Positions 34,162 to 43,278 of a stretch of 64,000 nt of DNA are shown piece by piece; the stretch's first letter is position 1; each line of letters starts with the position of its first letter. The position numbers were made by a program, and so were the translations under genes. The notes beneath the pieces were generated by a model that was not told the DNA's origin, made no database searches, and was given only the letters and a program-made list of their open reading frames with translations. This DNA is from Flammeovirga sp. SJP92 (GTDB lineage: Bacteria; Bacteroidota; Bacteroidia; Cytophagales; Flammeovirgaceae), in contig NZ_LQAQ01000098.1 in assembly GCF_001583495.1 (NCBI RefSeq), positions 1-64,000 on the forward strand, given 5' to 3'.

Positions 34162-36174
34162 ATGCAAGACGTCATACGATTATTACCTGAGTCATTAGCC
34201 AATCAAATTGCAGCCGGAGAAGTGGTGCAACGCCCTGCTTCAGTGGTAAAGGAATTGGTGGAAAATGCCATCGATGCTGGTAGTAACTCTATCGTGCTAA
34301 AAGTAAAAGATGCCGGTAAAACATTAATTCAAGTGATTGATAATGGATGCGGTATGTCTGAAACTGATGTACGAATGAGTTTTGAACGTCATGCAACTTC
34401 TAAAATAGGTTCTTCTGATGATCTCTTTAATATCAACACTTTTGGTTTTAGAGGTGAAGCACTTGCTTCTATCGCAGCAGTAGCTCAAGTAGCCGTCAAA
34501 ACTAAAAGAGAAGAAGATGAATTGGGTATTCTATTAGAAATAGAAGGTTCTGAAGTGAAAAATCAAGAACCAATCAGTACTCCTAAAGGAACTGCATTTT
34601 CTGTAAAAAACCTTTTCTTCAATGTTCCTGCAAGAAGAAAATTCTTAAAATCGAATCCTGTTGAATTAAAACATATCATTGATGAATTCCAGAGAGTGGC
34701 ATTGGCTCACCCTGAAATCTCAATGACCATGATTTCTGAAGATAAAGAAATCTATAATTTAAGAGCTGGAAATATTGCAAAGCGTATTGTTTCCATGTTC
34801 GGTAAATCTTATCAAGAACAACTTTATCCTTGTCAAGAGGATTTGGGAGTAATCAAAGTAAAAGGTTATATCGGGAAGCCTGAAAACGCAAAGAAAACAC
34901 GTGGTGAACAGTTTTTCTTTGTCAATGGAAGGTATATCAAACACTCTGCATTGAATCATGCCATCATGACGGCTTATGATACAATACTTCCAGATAATCA
35001 TTTCCCTTTCTATCTTTTATTCATTGAATTGGATCCTGCTAATGTGGATGTGAATGTTCATCCTACAAAAACAGAGGTGAAATTTGCTGATGAAAGAACA
35101 ACTTATGCTATTGTTAGTGCCGCTGTAAAACAAGCATTGGCAAGCTATGGAGTTGCCCCTTCTATTGATTTTGGCATTGATGTCAACTTTGCAAAAGATG
35201 AAGAGAAAGGACCTGTTCTTACTTCTACTCCTCCGAGTATAGACAGTATTGAAATTTCCTCTAACCTTCCAGATTTACCCTCTCCTTCAGAAAGCAACTC
35301 AAATACTTTTTCAGACAATATGAGTAGCACTTCTACTCCATTGGATGATTTTGTATTGAATGTTCCTTTTGAACAAGACAATAATGGAGAAGATTTCGTA
35401 AAGGTTTCCTCTAGATTGAATTCTTGGAGTAATAAAGAAGCGGGTGATTTACCAGATTTCACACCTTGGAATCCAGATGAAGAACAAATTTCTTCTAATA
35501 ATTTCTCTACTTCTGAAACTCCTGATGAACCAATTACATATAGTTCAAGAGCCAACGATATTGACCAATCTATTGAAAAGCTTTCGGACAATGAAGGTTT
35601 TCCTTCAGACAATGTAATTCCTACACAGTTACATCAGAAGTTTATTATGTATCAGGTAAAATCCGGTGTGATGCTCATGAATCAAGAAGCAGCACATGAG
35701 CGTATCTTATACGAAAAATTTCTATTACAAATTGATAATTCTTCAGGTGTTTCACAGCAACTGCTTTTCCCTAAAAAAGTAGCATTGAATCCTTCTGATT
35801 TTGTGTTATTTACTGAATTTTCTCCAGAAATCACTGCTTTAGGCTTTGGTTTTTCAATGGAAGAAAATAATGAGATTCTAATTAAAGGTATTCCGGCCAT
35901 CATACAAGGTGGTGATGAACAAGAAATCCTAGAAGAACTACTTGAGCAAGTAAAACACAATCAAGAATTGCGTCTTTCTGCTAATGAAAACATTGCGAGA
36001 GCATTAGCAAAAAGAGCATGCATCAAGAGTGGTCAGGTATTAGAATTACAAGAGATGAAATCTATGATTGAACAACTTTTCTCTTGCGAGTCTCCAAACT
36101 ATACACCTGACGGAAAGAAAACAGTTGTATTAATGGATACCGCTCAAATTGAGGGCTTATTCAATATCCGCTAA
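34162..36174 (+). CDS. mutL: DNA mismatch repair protein MutL
   Basis: Couples MutS mismatch recognition to downstream repair. The N-terminal GHKL ATPase has all its motifs: [18 protein letters not shown] (14-31), the Mg-binding N35 in [13 protein letters not shown] (60-64) and GFRGEAL (95-101). The transducer domain runs to about 330. A Ser-rich linker (about 345-490) separates the C-terminal dimerisation domain. At 670 residues the length is normal. In the C-terminal domain the endonuclease motif DQHAxxExxxxE appears as [12 protein letters not shown] (507-518), with Asp changed to Asn and His to Glu; the later CPHGRP-type motif reads SPNYTPDGK. Nicking activity is therefore doubtful. The 3' end overlaps the convergent pterin dehydratase gene by a few bases. 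Confidence 0.96.
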   Translation: MQDVIRLLPESLANQIAAGEVVQRPASVVKELVENAIDAGSNSIVLKVKDAGKTLIQVIDNGCGMSETDVRMSFERHATSKIGSSDDLFNINTFGFRGEALASIAAVAQVAVKTKREEDELGILLEIEGSEVKNQEPISTPKGTAFSVKNLFFNVPARRKFLKSNPVELKHIIDEFQRVALAHPEISMTMISEDKEIYNLRAGNIAKRIVSMFGKSYQEQLYPCQEDLGVIKVKGYIGKPENAKKTRGEQFFFVNGRYIKHSALNHAIMTAYDTILPDNHFPFYLLFIELDPANVDVNVHPTKTEVKFADERTTYAIVSAAVKQALASYGVAPSIDFGIDVNFAKDEEKGPVLTSTPPSIDSIEISSNLPDLPSPSESNSNTFSDNMSSTSTPLDDFVLNVPFEQDNNGEDFVKVSSRLNSWSNKEAGDLPDFTPWNPDEEQISSNNFSTSETPDEPITYSSRANDIDQSIEKLSDNEGFPSDNVIPTQLHQKFIMYQVKSGVMLMNQEAAHERILYEKFLLQIDNSSGVSQQLLFPKKVALNPSDFVLFTEFSPEITALGFGFSMEENNEILIKGIPAIIQGGDEQEILEELLEQVKHNQELRLSANENIARALAKRACIKSGQVLELQEMKSMIEQLFSCESPNYTPDGKKTVVLMDTAQIEGLFNIR

Positions 36175-36407
36175 TCCAACAACTGATCAATAGCTTCAGC
36201 TAAATTCTTATCTTTTTCTGTGACAGTATTACCTGCGTCATGTGTGGTCAGGTGTATTTCTACTGTATTCCAAACATTTGACCAATTAGGGTGATGCTGA
36301 TGCTGCTCCGCTAAAAATGCTACCCTTGTCATAAAGGCAAAAGCTTCTGAAAAGTCTTTAAAAGTAAAAGTCTTTTGGAGTTTATTGTCTTTTTCTATCC
36401 AACTCAT
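36171..36407 (-). CDS. 4a-hydroxytetrahydrobiopterin dehydratase (PCD/DCoH)
   Basis: A 78-residue pterin-4a-carbinolamine dehydratase, which recycles the pterin cofactor of aromatic amino-acid hydroxylases. The family pattern is clear: [20 protein letters not shown] (about 34-53), with the active-site His pair in HHP and the later His-Asp (LTTHDAG, then EKDKNLA). It is slightly shorter than the usual 95-110 residues because the N-terminal arm is short. No phenylalanine hydroxylase gene is nearby. Its stop overlaps the mutL stop on the opposite strand. Confidence 0.88.
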   Translation of the reverse strand: MSWIEKDNKLQKTFTFKDFSEAFAFMTRVAFLAEQHQHHPNWSNVWNTVEIHLTTHDAGNTVTEKDKNLAEAIDQLLD

Positions 36408-36535
36408 TTTCCTGTTATATGTGTTTAAAATCTTATGTGAAGTTTTTTTAAAGAAAGAATTATCTCTTCTTTATAACTAAACTAATGATAACATGTTTAA
36501 AAGAGTAATATATGGCAAATAGTTTATAGCAATAG

Positions 36536-36569
36536 AATAAAAAAAACCGACACCCTAAGGCATCGGTTT
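36536..36569 (-). terminator. Terminator of purH
   Basis: AAACCGA (36544-36550) pairs with TCGGTTT (36563-36569), with two more G-C pairs inside. On the minus strand a long T-tract follows (complement of A's from about 36536). Confidence 0.85.
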
Positions 36570-36598
36570 CTTTAAAAGCAAAGTGCTTTATTTATATT

Positions 36599-38140
36599 CT
36601 AGTGTTTGAAATGACGAACACCTGTCATTACCATAGCAACACCATTGTTGTTACAGAAATCAACTGAATCTTGATCTTTGATCGATCCACCTGGCTGGAT
36701 TACAGCTTCAATTCCTTCTTTTTGTGCAATCTCTACACAGTCAGGGAATGGGAAGAATGCATCTGATGCCATTACAGCTTCTGATAAATCAAATCCAAAG
36801 CTTTTCGCTTTCAAGATCGCTTGGTTTAAAGCATCTACTCTTGAAGTTTGACCAACACCACTTGCAAACAACTGACCATCTTTCGCTAAAACGATAGCAT
36901 TAGATTTAGTGTGCTTACAGATTTTGTTAGCAAAAAGTAAAGCGGCAGTTTGTGCATCTGAAGGTGCTTTTTCAGTTACCGTTTTCAAATCTTCCCAAGT
37001 TTCAGTTTGAAGGTCTTTGTCTTGAGCCAATACACCATTTAATAATGATTTGTACTGAACCTTACCAACAGTTACTTCTTTTCTGTTAAGGATGATACGG
37101 TTTTTCTTTCCTTTTAATAATGCTAATGCATCTTCTGCAAAACCAGGAGCGATAACTACTTCACAGAATAATTTGTGAATTTCTTCAGCTGCTGCTAAAT
37201 CAATTTCTTTATTACTGATCAATACACCACCGAAAGCAGAAACAGGATCACAAGCTAATGCTTTTACATAAGCATCTTTGATATCGCTACCTAAAGCAAC
37301 ACCACAAGCATTTGTATGCTTCAAGATTGCAAATGCAGCTCCTTCCTCAGCTGGGAATTCATCGATCAATGCTACTGCAGCGTCAACGTCAACCAAGTTA
37401 TTGTAAGAAAGTTCTTTACCATTCAGCTGGTCGAACATTTCTGATAACTCACCGTAGAAAGTTCCTTTTTGATGAGGGTTTTCACCGTAGCGAAGTGTCT
37501 TAGCAGAACGCTCAGATACTTTCAAGCTTGGAATTTCTTCTTCCTCTTCAGCTACAACACTATTGAAGTACTCAAAGATTTTTGAGTCATAGTGAGATGA
37601 GATGTCAAATGCTTTTGCAGCGAAACGTAAACGATCTTTAAGATCTGTTGCTCCGTTTTTCTCTGATAAGATTTGAGCTACTTCATCATACTGCTCTCTT
37701 GAAGATACAATTAAAGTATCTTTGTAGTTCTTAGCAGCAGCACGGATCAAAGAGATACCACCGATATCTACTTTTTCTACGATTGCTTGATGCTCAGCTC
37801 CTGAAGCTACAGTCTCCTCAAATGGATACAAGTCCACGATTACCAAATCGATGTTTGGAATATCGTATTCTGCGATTTGAGCTTGATCTGTTTCGTTGTC
37901 TCCTCTATTAAGGATACCTCCAAAGATTTTAGGGTGCAAAGTTTTAACACGTCCTCCAAGGATAGAAGGGTACGAAGTTAAGTCTTCAACAGCCGTTACT
38001 TCGGCTCCTAGTTCTTCTATAAAACTCTGTGTGCCACCTGTTGAATAAATTGTGACACCATTTTCTTGTAACAGTTTTACAATTGGCGCTAGATTGTCTT
38101 TGTAAAAAACCGAAATGAGTGCTGACTCGACCTTTTTCAT
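36599..38140 (-). CDS. purH: Bifunctional AICAR transformylase / IMP cyclohydrolase PurH
   Basis: Catalyses the last two steps of de novo IMP synthesis. The N-terminal MGS-like cyclohydrolase domain (1-195) shows STGGT (33-37) and GGRVKTLHP (62-70). The C-terminal AICAR formyltransferase domain (about 200-513) shows RYGENPHQ (217-224) and the catalytic K274-H275 in AILKHTNACGVA. At 513 residues it is the normal length. It is a single-gene unit with its own terminator. The start gives the standard opening KVESALISVF. Confidence 0.97.
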   Translation of the reverse strand: MKKVESALISVFYKDNLAPIVKLLQENGVTIYSTGGTQSFIEELGAEVTAVEDLTSYPSILGGRVKTLHPKIFGGILNRGDNETDQAQIAEYDIPNIDLVIVDLYPFEETVASGAEHQAIVEKVDIGGISLIRAAAKNYKDTLIVSSREQYDEVAQILSEKNGATDLKDRLRFAAKAFDISSHYDSKIFEYFNSVVAEEEEEIPSLKVSERSAKTLRYGENPHQKGTFYGELSEMFDQLNGKELSYNNLVDVDAAVALIDEFPAEEGAAFAILKHTNACGVALGSDIKDAYVKALACDPVSAFGGVLISNKEIDLAAAEEIHKLFCEVVIAPGFAEDALALLKGKKNRIILNRKEVTVGKVQYKSLLNGVLAQDKDLQTETWEDLKTVTEKAPSDAQTAALLFANKICKHTKSNAIVLAKDGQLFASGVGQTSRVDALNQAILKAKSFGFDLSEAVMASDAFFPFPDCVEIAQKEGIEAVIQPGGSIKDQDSVDFCNNNGVAMVMTGVRHFKH

Positions 38141-38215
38141 ATTATTTTATTGATAATCTTTGATTTGTGATTATAGCGCGAAATTAATCATTTCATGTTT
38201 AAAAAAAGACTCATA

Positions 38216-38266
38216 AAATAAAAAAGACCAAAAATTATAGTTTTTACACTGCAATTTTTAGTCTTT
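38216..38266 (-). terminator. Terminator of the coaE end of the ybbR-coaE unit
   Basis: AAAGACCAAAAATT (38223-38236) pairs with AATTTTTAGTCTTT (38253-38266) with one mismatch. On the minus strand T's follow (TTTTTATTTTATG). Confidence 0.8.
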
Positions 38267-38287
38267 CTAATGAATTAATTATCAAGT

Positions 38288-38896
38288 TTAGATTAATTCA
38301 CTTTCTTTTTCACCTACTGAAAAAGTTTTGTGAAGTTCTATAATCTGAGGAATCAGTAAAGTAGAGTCGTCATTATTCAATCTATAATCCGCTAGACCAA
38401 ATAAATCCTCTTCTTTTTTCTGCTTCTCAATGATATCTTCAATTTGCTTTGGCGAACGATGATCTCTAGCTACTACCCTTTGAATTCTTTTCTCAATAGG
38501 TGCATCAACGACAATGACCTTATCCATTTTTTTATAGTTACCATTACTAAACATCAAAGCCGCTTCTTTTACGACATAAGGATGTTTTCTTAACTGGATT
38601 TGAGCCCAATTTTCATAGTGAGTAGCTACCCGAGGGTGAACAATTTCATTGATAGCTGTTAGCTTTTTTTGGTCATTAAAAATCTGATTCGCTAAATAAG
38701 CTCGATTTAGTTTACCATTTTCTAAATAAGCTTCTTCTCCAAAAACCTTTTTAATTTCATTTATAATCTCTAGGTCTTCGGTCATTAGCATCTTAGCACT
38801 GGCATCTGCATTATAAATAGGTGTTCCCAACACTTTGAAAACTCTACATATAAAACTTTTACCAGCCCCAATACCGCCAGTAATTCCTACCTGCAT
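38288..38896 (-). CDS. coaE: Dephospho-CoA kinase CoaE
   Basis: Phosphorylates dephospho-CoA in the final step of coenzyme A synthesis (cytoplasm). The P-loop is GGIGAGKS (7-14). YNADASAKML (about 28-37) and the lid segment VVARDHRSPKQ are typical, and LNNDDS (about 177-182) matches the conserved N-x-D end motif. The length of 202 residues is normal. The start is 2 bp after the stop of the YbbR gene, so the two are co-transcribed, as in many Bacteroidota. Confidence 0.95.
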   Translation of the reverse strand: MQVGITGGIGAGKSFICRVFKVLGTPIYNADASAKMLMTEDLEIINEIKKVFGEEAYLENGKLNRAYLANQIFNDQKKLTAINEIVHPRVATHYENWAQIQLRKHPYVVKEAALMFSNGNYKKMDKVIVVDAPIEKRIQRVVARDHRSPKQIEDIIEKQKKEEDLFGLADYRLNNDDSTLLIPQIIELHKTFSVGEKESELI

Positions 38897-38898
38897 GT

Positions 38899-39942
38899 TT
38901 AATTTAATTTCGTTTTTTGCACTCTAAGGTGCTTCGGTGAGAGTAAAATGTTCTCGTAATTGTCATTGTCTAAAAACACCTTTGGTGTTACCGTAGAATC
39001 TGCCCAATTAATATCCTTGAAGTCAACGACCACAGGGATAGAGTCAATACTATTGATTAGGTCTTCTCTGATGATATAGCTAATATAAACATCCTTTGGA
39101 TCTAATAAAAATGTTGAATCTTCTACTTGAGGAAAGTTTACTCTTAAAATACGCGTTTTTTCTGTTGAAGAGATAAAATAATGTACATCAAACTGCACTT
39201 TCACCTCATCATACTGCGAAACTACTAATCGTTTCTGATTTTTAAAAGGTGTTTCTATCGGTATGTATTCATTTAAATCTTCTGCAATCGGTTCCACATC
39301 ATCCGATCTAAGAACTAACACATCAGGATACTTCGAAAGTTCCGTTGCAGGTCCCCTAAATGTTACACTATCTGGAGTGACATTGATTTTTCCTACTCTT
39401 CTATAACCATTTTGGAAATGAAATGATGAAGAATCAATTTCTATTGCCAGCCTCTTGTTAGTAAGTGTATCATAATTAAAGGACAATGTATCTTCTAGAA
39501 TATAATTTACTTTTAAGCCTTTCAATACTTGTGAAAGTTCTTTTAATAAAAACTTTCCTGCCAGATATTTTACTGAAACTGGATCCTCTAGGTTTATAGT
39601 AAGTTTGCTTTTTCCTACACCTAATGATTTCGATAGCAATGTCCATCCATTACCTGTGGCATTCACGCTCACATATTGAGGCGGTTCCTGCAAAGCCACA
39701 ACATTATCTTCCTTTACTTTTACATCTACAGGAATTTCTATTGTTGATGTATGATCATCATTTAAGGAATGAAAAATCCAGAAAATAAACGCGGTCATGA
39801 AACAGATCATCATAGCACTCCAGTCCCAAGTTTTTATTTCTTGGAAAAAGCTACTGTCTTCTATAAGTTCATCCAGTTTTTGTTTTGACCACTCAACGAG
39901 CTTTTCAAAATCAGGTATATGATATTTTTTATTATCAGGCAT
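38899..39942 (-). CDS. YbbR-domain membrane protein
   Basis: A 347-residue protein with one N-terminal transmembrane helix (about 41-59) and a long extracytoplasmic part with YbbR-like repeats (VNVTPDSVTFRGPATELSKY and earlier QYVSVNATGNGW). In Firmicutes the related CdaR regulates the c-di-AMP cyclase CdaA; no cyclase gene is adjacent here, so that role is only a family hint. It lies between yajC and coaE, the standard Bacteroidota order. A 23-bp palindrome sits 21 bp upstream of its start. Confidence 0.85.
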   Translation of the reverse strand: MPDNKKYHIPDFEKLVEWSKQKLDELIEDSSFFQEIKTWDWSAMMICFMTAFIFWIFHSLNDDHTSTIEIPVDVKVKEDNVVALQEPPQYVSVNATGNGWTLLSKSLGVGKSKLTINLEDPVSVKYLAGKFLLKELSQVLKGLKVNYILEDTLSFNYDTLTNKRLAIEIDSSSFHFQNGYRRVGKINVTPDSVTFRGPATELSKYPDVLVLRSDDVEPIAEDLNEYIPIETPFKNQKRLVVSQYDEVKVQFDVHYFISSTEKTRILRVNFPQVEDSTFLLDPKDVYISYIIREDLINSIDSIPVVVDFKDINWADSTVTPKVFLDNDNYENILLSPKHLRVQKTKLN

Positions 39943-39962
39943 ATTCTAATTTAAAACCTCTA

Positions 39963-39985
39963 AGAGCATGTTCCAAATCTGCTCT
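39963..39985. repeat. Imperfect 23-bp palindrome, copy 1
   Basis: AGAGCATG at 39963-39970 and TGCTCT at 39980-39985 flank a short centre. It matches the perfect palindrome at 60667-60689 in 19 of 23 positions by hand alignment. Both lie just upstream of a minus-strand gene. Confidence 0.55.
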
Positions 39986-40125
39986 TTTCTCAATAGAAGT
40001 GAAGTACCAGAATTTAATTCTTATTTATTCAATACTGCAATGTACTGAAAAAGAAAAACCGTTGCACAATTTAATTTGTACAACGGCAGAAAATTTATTT
40101 TATAAGCTTTTCAGAAAGTGATTCC

Positions 40126-40458
40126 TTAAGCTTTTTTATCTTTTTTTGGACCAAATACGATATTAGTATTTTCAGCTGAAATTGAAGATTTCTCAAAAGT
40201 TACTTTCACACCTCTATCAATTTCTAAAACCACTGTAGAAGAGTTTACTTCAAATACTTTTCCGTGCATACCGCTTACAGTTACTACCATTTGCCCTTTC
40301 TTCACAGCATCAGAAAACTTTTGTTGTTCCTTTTGTTTCTTTTGCTGAGGTCTTATCATAAAGAAGTAGAATACTGCTACCATCCCCACGATAAAGATCA
40401 AATTCATAATATTTGCTGACTGTCCTGCAGCTTGTAAAAGTATGTTCATTGTAAGCAT
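40126..40458 (-). CDS. yajC: Preprotein translocase accessory subunit YajC
   Basis: A 110-residue inner-membrane protein with one transmembrane helix (about 18-36, IMNLIFIVGMVAVFYFFMIR) followed by RPQQKKQKEQQKF, the YajC signature, and a small cytoplasmic domain (VTVSGMHGKVFEV). It joins SecDF in the Sec holotranslocon. It sits between DUF1573 and ybbR in the conserved cluster. The terminator and -7 element upstream (40484-40527) suggest that yajC can be transcribed independently. Confidence 0.93.
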   Translation of the reverse strand: MLTMNILLQAAGQSANIMNLIFIVGMVAVFYFFMIRPQQKKQKEQQKFSDAVKKGQMVVTVSGMHGKVFEVNSSTVVLEIDRGVKVTFEKSSISAENTNIVFGPKKDKKA

Positions 40459-40483
40459 AATGTATTATTATTTATATGAGCCA

Positions 40484-40491
40484 CAAAAATA
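40484..40491 (-). promoter_or_regulatory. -7 element of a yajC promoter
   Basis: On the minus strand TATTTTTG matches TAnnTTTG, in the T-tail of the upstream DUF1573 terminator and 26 bp before the yajC ATG. No TTG at -33, so moderate support only. Confidence 0.4.
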
Positions 40492-40492
40492 C

Positions 40493-40527
40493 AAACCTCT
40501 ACTAGGTATATTTCCTAATAGAGGTTT
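40493..40527. terminator. Terminator between the DUF1573 lipoprotein gene and yajC
   Basis: AAACCTCTA (40493-40501) pairs perfectly with TAGAGGTTT (40519-40527), with an inner TAGG/CCTA extension. On the minus strand GTATTTTTGTGG follows; on the plus strand eight or more T's follow. Confidence 0.8.
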
Positions 40528-40557
40528 TTTTTTGTGAATTATAAGAAAAAAGCAGAA

Positions 40558-41031
40558 TTACATTGTTGCTTTTTCTTCTTTAGGATTCACTTTAGCTCTG
40601 ATTGTTACTACATCCATACCATCTTCTACGTTGGCACTGATTGTAACTCTTTTCACTTGTGTTCCTTTTTTATGAGCACTGTTGAAAGAAACTGTTAATT
40701 CAGCTGTCTCACCTGGAGCTAAAGGTTCTTTACTCCAGTTAGGTGCTGTACATCCACAAGTAGTTCTCACATTTGTGATTAATAAAGGTACCTCACCTGT
40801 ATTCTTATAATTGAATACGTGTGTTACCTTATCTCCTTCTGTAATTTCACCAAAATCAAATTCTTTTTCTTCGAATTGAAATTTAGCTACAGGCCCAGTA
40901 GGTGCTACTGTACCTTGTACTACTTCTACTTTTGTTGATTCAGCAGTAGCAGAAGATTCCGATTTCTTCTCACCACAAGCGATCATTAATGTTGCTAAGG
41001 CTAGAACTGAAAGTGCTTTTATGAATTTCAT
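40558..41031 (-). CDS. DUF1573 lipoprotein
   Basis: A 157-residue lipoprotein with lipobox LMIAC (lipid-modified C19) and one DUF1573 beta-sandwich domain. The family core VRTTCGCTAPNWSKEPL holds the conserved CGC cysteines. It is a paralogue of the protein at 8688-9068, but membrane-anchored. Its place between ytxH/nusB and yajC is conserved in Bacteroidota. Terminators on both sides make it a separate transcript. Function is unknown. Confidence 0.92.
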   Translation of the reverse strand: MKFIKALSVLALATLMIACGEKKSESSATAESTKVEVVQGTVAPTGPVAKFQFEEKEFDFGEITEGDKVTHVFNYKNTGEVPLLITNVRTTCGCTAPNWSKEPLAPGETAELTVSFNSAHKKGTQVKRVTISANVEDGMDVVTIRAKVNPKEEKATM

Positions 41032-41149
41032 TTTTCTAAAAAATTAGATTTTACCTATAACTGATATTTATTGTAGGTTTAAAGTTAAGAATAATATTAA
41101 CATTACTTACTTCACTCCTTGAAACACAATTATAAAAAACTTTTTGATG

Positions 41150-41183
41150 AAAAAAGGCAAGGAAATCACTTTTTCCTTGCCTT
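41150..41183 (-). terminator. Terminator of nusB-ytxH
   Basis: AAGGCAAGGAAA (41154-41165) pairs perfectly with TTTCCTTGCCTT (41172-41183) around a 6-nt loop. On the minus strand T's follow (complement of the A-run at 41150-41155). Confidence 0.9.
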
Positions 41184-41203
41184 GAATCTAGAATATATTA
41201 AAA

Positions 41204-41524
41204 TTATTCATTGTCATCCTCTAAAATAGGTTCCGCAATGCTTTCTTTAATAGCATCAACTTCTCCCATTAATTCTTCGGCACGCTTGATTGCATCATCA
41301 ATCACTTTCTGGCCTTCAGATTTTGCAGCTGTAACGGCAATGTTTCTTTCTTCCATTAAGTCTTCTACAAGATCTTCTAGATCTTCACGATACTTATCTA
41401 ATTTATATGAAAGACGTTCTCTTGTATTTCTTCCTTTATCTGGAGCGAATAAAACGCCTAATAAAGCACCTGCTGCAGCACCGGCAACAAAGCCTAAAAA
41501 TGAATTTCCACCGTTTTTTGCCAT
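41204..41524 (-). CDS. YtxH-domain small membrane protein
   Basis: A 106-residue protein with a glycine/alanine-rich hydrophobic N-terminus (FLGFVAGAAAGALLGVLFAP, residues 9-28) followed by DKGRNTRERL, the YtxH signature, and an acidic coiled-coil-like helix (DLEDLVEDLMEERN). It is probably inserted in or attached to the cytoplasmic membrane. YtxH proteins are linked to general stress in Bacillus; the molecular role is unknown. It lies 21 bp after nusB on the same strand. Confidence 0.85.
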   Translation of the reverse strand: MAKNGGNSFLGFVAGAAAGALLGVLFAPDKGRNTRERLSYKLDKYREDLEDLVEDLMEERNIAVTAAKSEGQKVIDDAIKRAEELMGEVDAIKESIAEPILEDDNE

Positions 41525-41545
41525 CTTAAAAGTAATATTGTTTAA

Positions 41546-42730
41546 TTATTTGTTATCTAGTAAGCCTTTTCCACTCTTCTTGATCTTCCCTTCGTTTTGA
41601 AGCTCTTCAGAGATTGAATCTAACATACCATTGATAAACTGCCAACTTTTTGGCGTACTATATTGCTTAGAGATCTCAATAAATTCATTTATGGTCACTT
41701 TTACAGGAATATTTCTGAAGTTCAACATTTCTGCCAATGCCATATTGATCAAGATACCATCTACTTTAGCAATTCTATCAACAGCCCATTTTTTGGATTT
41801 GCTTTCAATAATTCCTTTGAAGCTTTCCTCTTGATTTAAAGTATAAGTATAAAGGTCTTCAAAGAATTCTTTATCCTCATCCCAGTTCTTAGAAATTGAA
41901 AGGATTTCTGTCTCCTCTCCCTCACTAAGATTCTTCACAGTCTTCAACACCATACTTCTAAGTATTTTCTTGTTTTCCGACCAGTTTAAATCTTCTGCTT
42001 CAAATGTAGATTCAATCACCTCATTTTTAAAGATGAAGTCTCTAACAATTAAACGTAATATCTCCTGCTGTGTTTCAAATGAATTTGATTCTTTTAAAAG
42101 ATCTTCAATTTGAGATACTATCTCCTCATCTTTCTTCAAAATTCTCAACCATTCCAACACTCTTTCATCGTCCTCAATTCTTCTTAATTTCTTTTCAGAA
42201 AGAATTTCGTTTAAAGCAGCATCTTCTCTTAACAGTTTGAAAGCGGTATTATTGTAGAACCAATCCACAAACTTTTGGTCCATTTCAGTGTTTCTAGCAC
42301 CTCTTTCTGTTTTACGCTCTAATTCTTTTTTAGAAAGCACTGAGATATCAATGATATAAGACAATAGCTTTAAATACTTTGTAAATAACTGTTCTGTCTC
42401 AATCACCATTCTTTTTCTGAAATCAAGCTGATCATTCGATACCAATTCTTCATAATGACTTCTTGCATTAGAAGCTACTTTCAAAAGCTTAGCGTCTAGG
42501 TTTTCAGTAGAAGCCTCAGTATCTTCATCCACATAGTTATTGAAATACTCAATTACTTTTGCTTGCTCTTCATCAATTCTAGCTTTTTCCTCTTGGCCTA
42601 ACTCCAAAAATTCTTCTCTGAATTCAGCCTTGATTTTATCAATTGTTAATTCTTTGTTAGAAGCTTTACTTTGCTTAAATGCATAAACGCTTTGCATCAC
42701 TTTGATGCGTAATAATCTTCTGTTGAGCAT
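41546..42730 (-). CDS. nusB: Transcription antitermination factor NusB with N-terminal extension
   Basis: Binds boxA RNA with NusE (S10) during rRNA transcription. The C-terminal part (about 250-385) is the NusB fold (WAVDRIAKVDGILINMALAE then FRNIPVKVTINEFIEISKQY). The N-terminal 240 residues are a Bacteroidota-type helical extension starting MLNRRLLRIKVMQSVYAF, making 394 residues against about 140 in E. coli. The N-terminal segment itself resembles the start of NusB, so the canonical domain is split by a long charged helical insert. The leader contains a -7 element (42890-42897) and a hairpin (42774-42815). Confidence 0.9.
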   Translation of the reverse strand: MLNRRLLRIKVMQSVYAFKQSKASNKELTIDKIKAEFREEFLELGQEEKARIDEEQAKVIEYFNNYVDEDTEASTENLDAKLLKVASNARSHYEELVSNDQLDFRKRMVIETEQLFTKYLKLLSYIIDISVLSKKELERKTERGARNTEMDQKFVDWFYNNTAFKLLREDAALNEILSEKKLRRIEDDERVLEWLRILKKDEEIVSQIEDLLKESNSFETQQEILRLIVRDFIFKNEVIESTFEAEDLNWSENKKILRSMVLKTVKNLSEGEETEILSISKNWDEDKEFFEDLYTYTLNQEESFKGIIESKSKKWAVDRIAKVDGILINMALAEMLNFRNIPVKVTINEFIEISKQYSTPKSWQFINGMLDSISEELQNEGKIKKSGKGLLDNK

Positions 42731-42773
42731 GGATTTATATTTTTTCCTAAAAACCTAAAGAACATTTACATTT

Positions 42774-42815
42774 AGTTGACGGCAACGAGGATTAGAAAGT
42801 TCTCGTCAATCAACT
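42774..42815 (-). promoter_or_regulatory. Structured nusB leader
   Basis: AGTTGA (42774-42779) pairs with TCAACT (42810-42815) and ACGAG (42785-42789) with CTCGT (42802-42806), a two-part stem with an internal loop, 44-85 bp upstream of the nusB ATG. There is no T-run, so it is more likely a leader structure than a terminator. Confidence 0.4.
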
Positions 42816-42889
42816 TTATTAAGAGAGTATGTTATATAAATGATGTGGAAAAGGGAATAAATGGATAGGATTCTCTTTCAAACAGCAAA

Positions 42890-42897
42890 CAAACATA
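42890..42897 (-). promoter_or_regulatory. -7 element of the nusB promoter
   Basis: On the minus strand TATGTTTG matches TAnnTTTG. The -33 region is not a clear TTG. The predicted leader is about 150 nt. Confidence 0.45.
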
Positions 42898-43043
42898 CTC
42901 TAAGATACTATCTAATTATGGCATTTCATACATGATAATCAGATATTTAAGTATTCTTAAAGATGAGATGTTTGTTTAGCAAGTCTTAGATTTTGCTTGA
43001 TGAACAAAGCGTAACTTCCCCTTTAATGTTACTTGGAATGCAA

Positions 43044-43075
43044 TAAAAAAAGGCTAGTCGTTTTATTGACTAGCC
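43044..43075 (-). terminator. Terminator of tRNA-fMet
   Basis: GGCTAGTC (43052-43059) pairs perfectly with GACTAGCC (43068-43075). On the minus strand seven T's follow directly. Confidence 0.9.
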
Positions 43076-43080
43076 CTGCT

Positions 43081-43156
<76 letters not shown>

Positions 43157-43177
43157 CTGTTTTTCTTAAATGCTGTG

Positions 43178-43209
43178 CAAAAGTAGAGGTTTATTTTTTA
43201 CCAACCAAA
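43178..43209 (-). promoter_or_regulatory. Promoter of the initiator tRNA
   Basis: On the minus strand TTTG (43209-43206), a 20-bp spacer and TACTTTTG (43185-43178) match the Bacteroidota -33/-7 consensus. Transcription would start roughly 10-15 bp before the mature tRNA. Confidence 0.75.
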
Positions 43210-43278
43210 TAAACTTTTAAAGTAAAGAGTTAACATACTATAATGCAGAGGAGTAAATTTTAAAAATCATCTATTTCA

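Larger units (their letters stand above)
42731..43080. other. Gap between initiator tRNA and nusB
   Basis: 350 bp. Contents from right to left on the minus strand: the tRNA terminator (43044-43075), a -7 element TATGTTTG for nusB (42890-42897), and a leader hairpin (42774-42815). No ORF. Confidence 0.6.
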
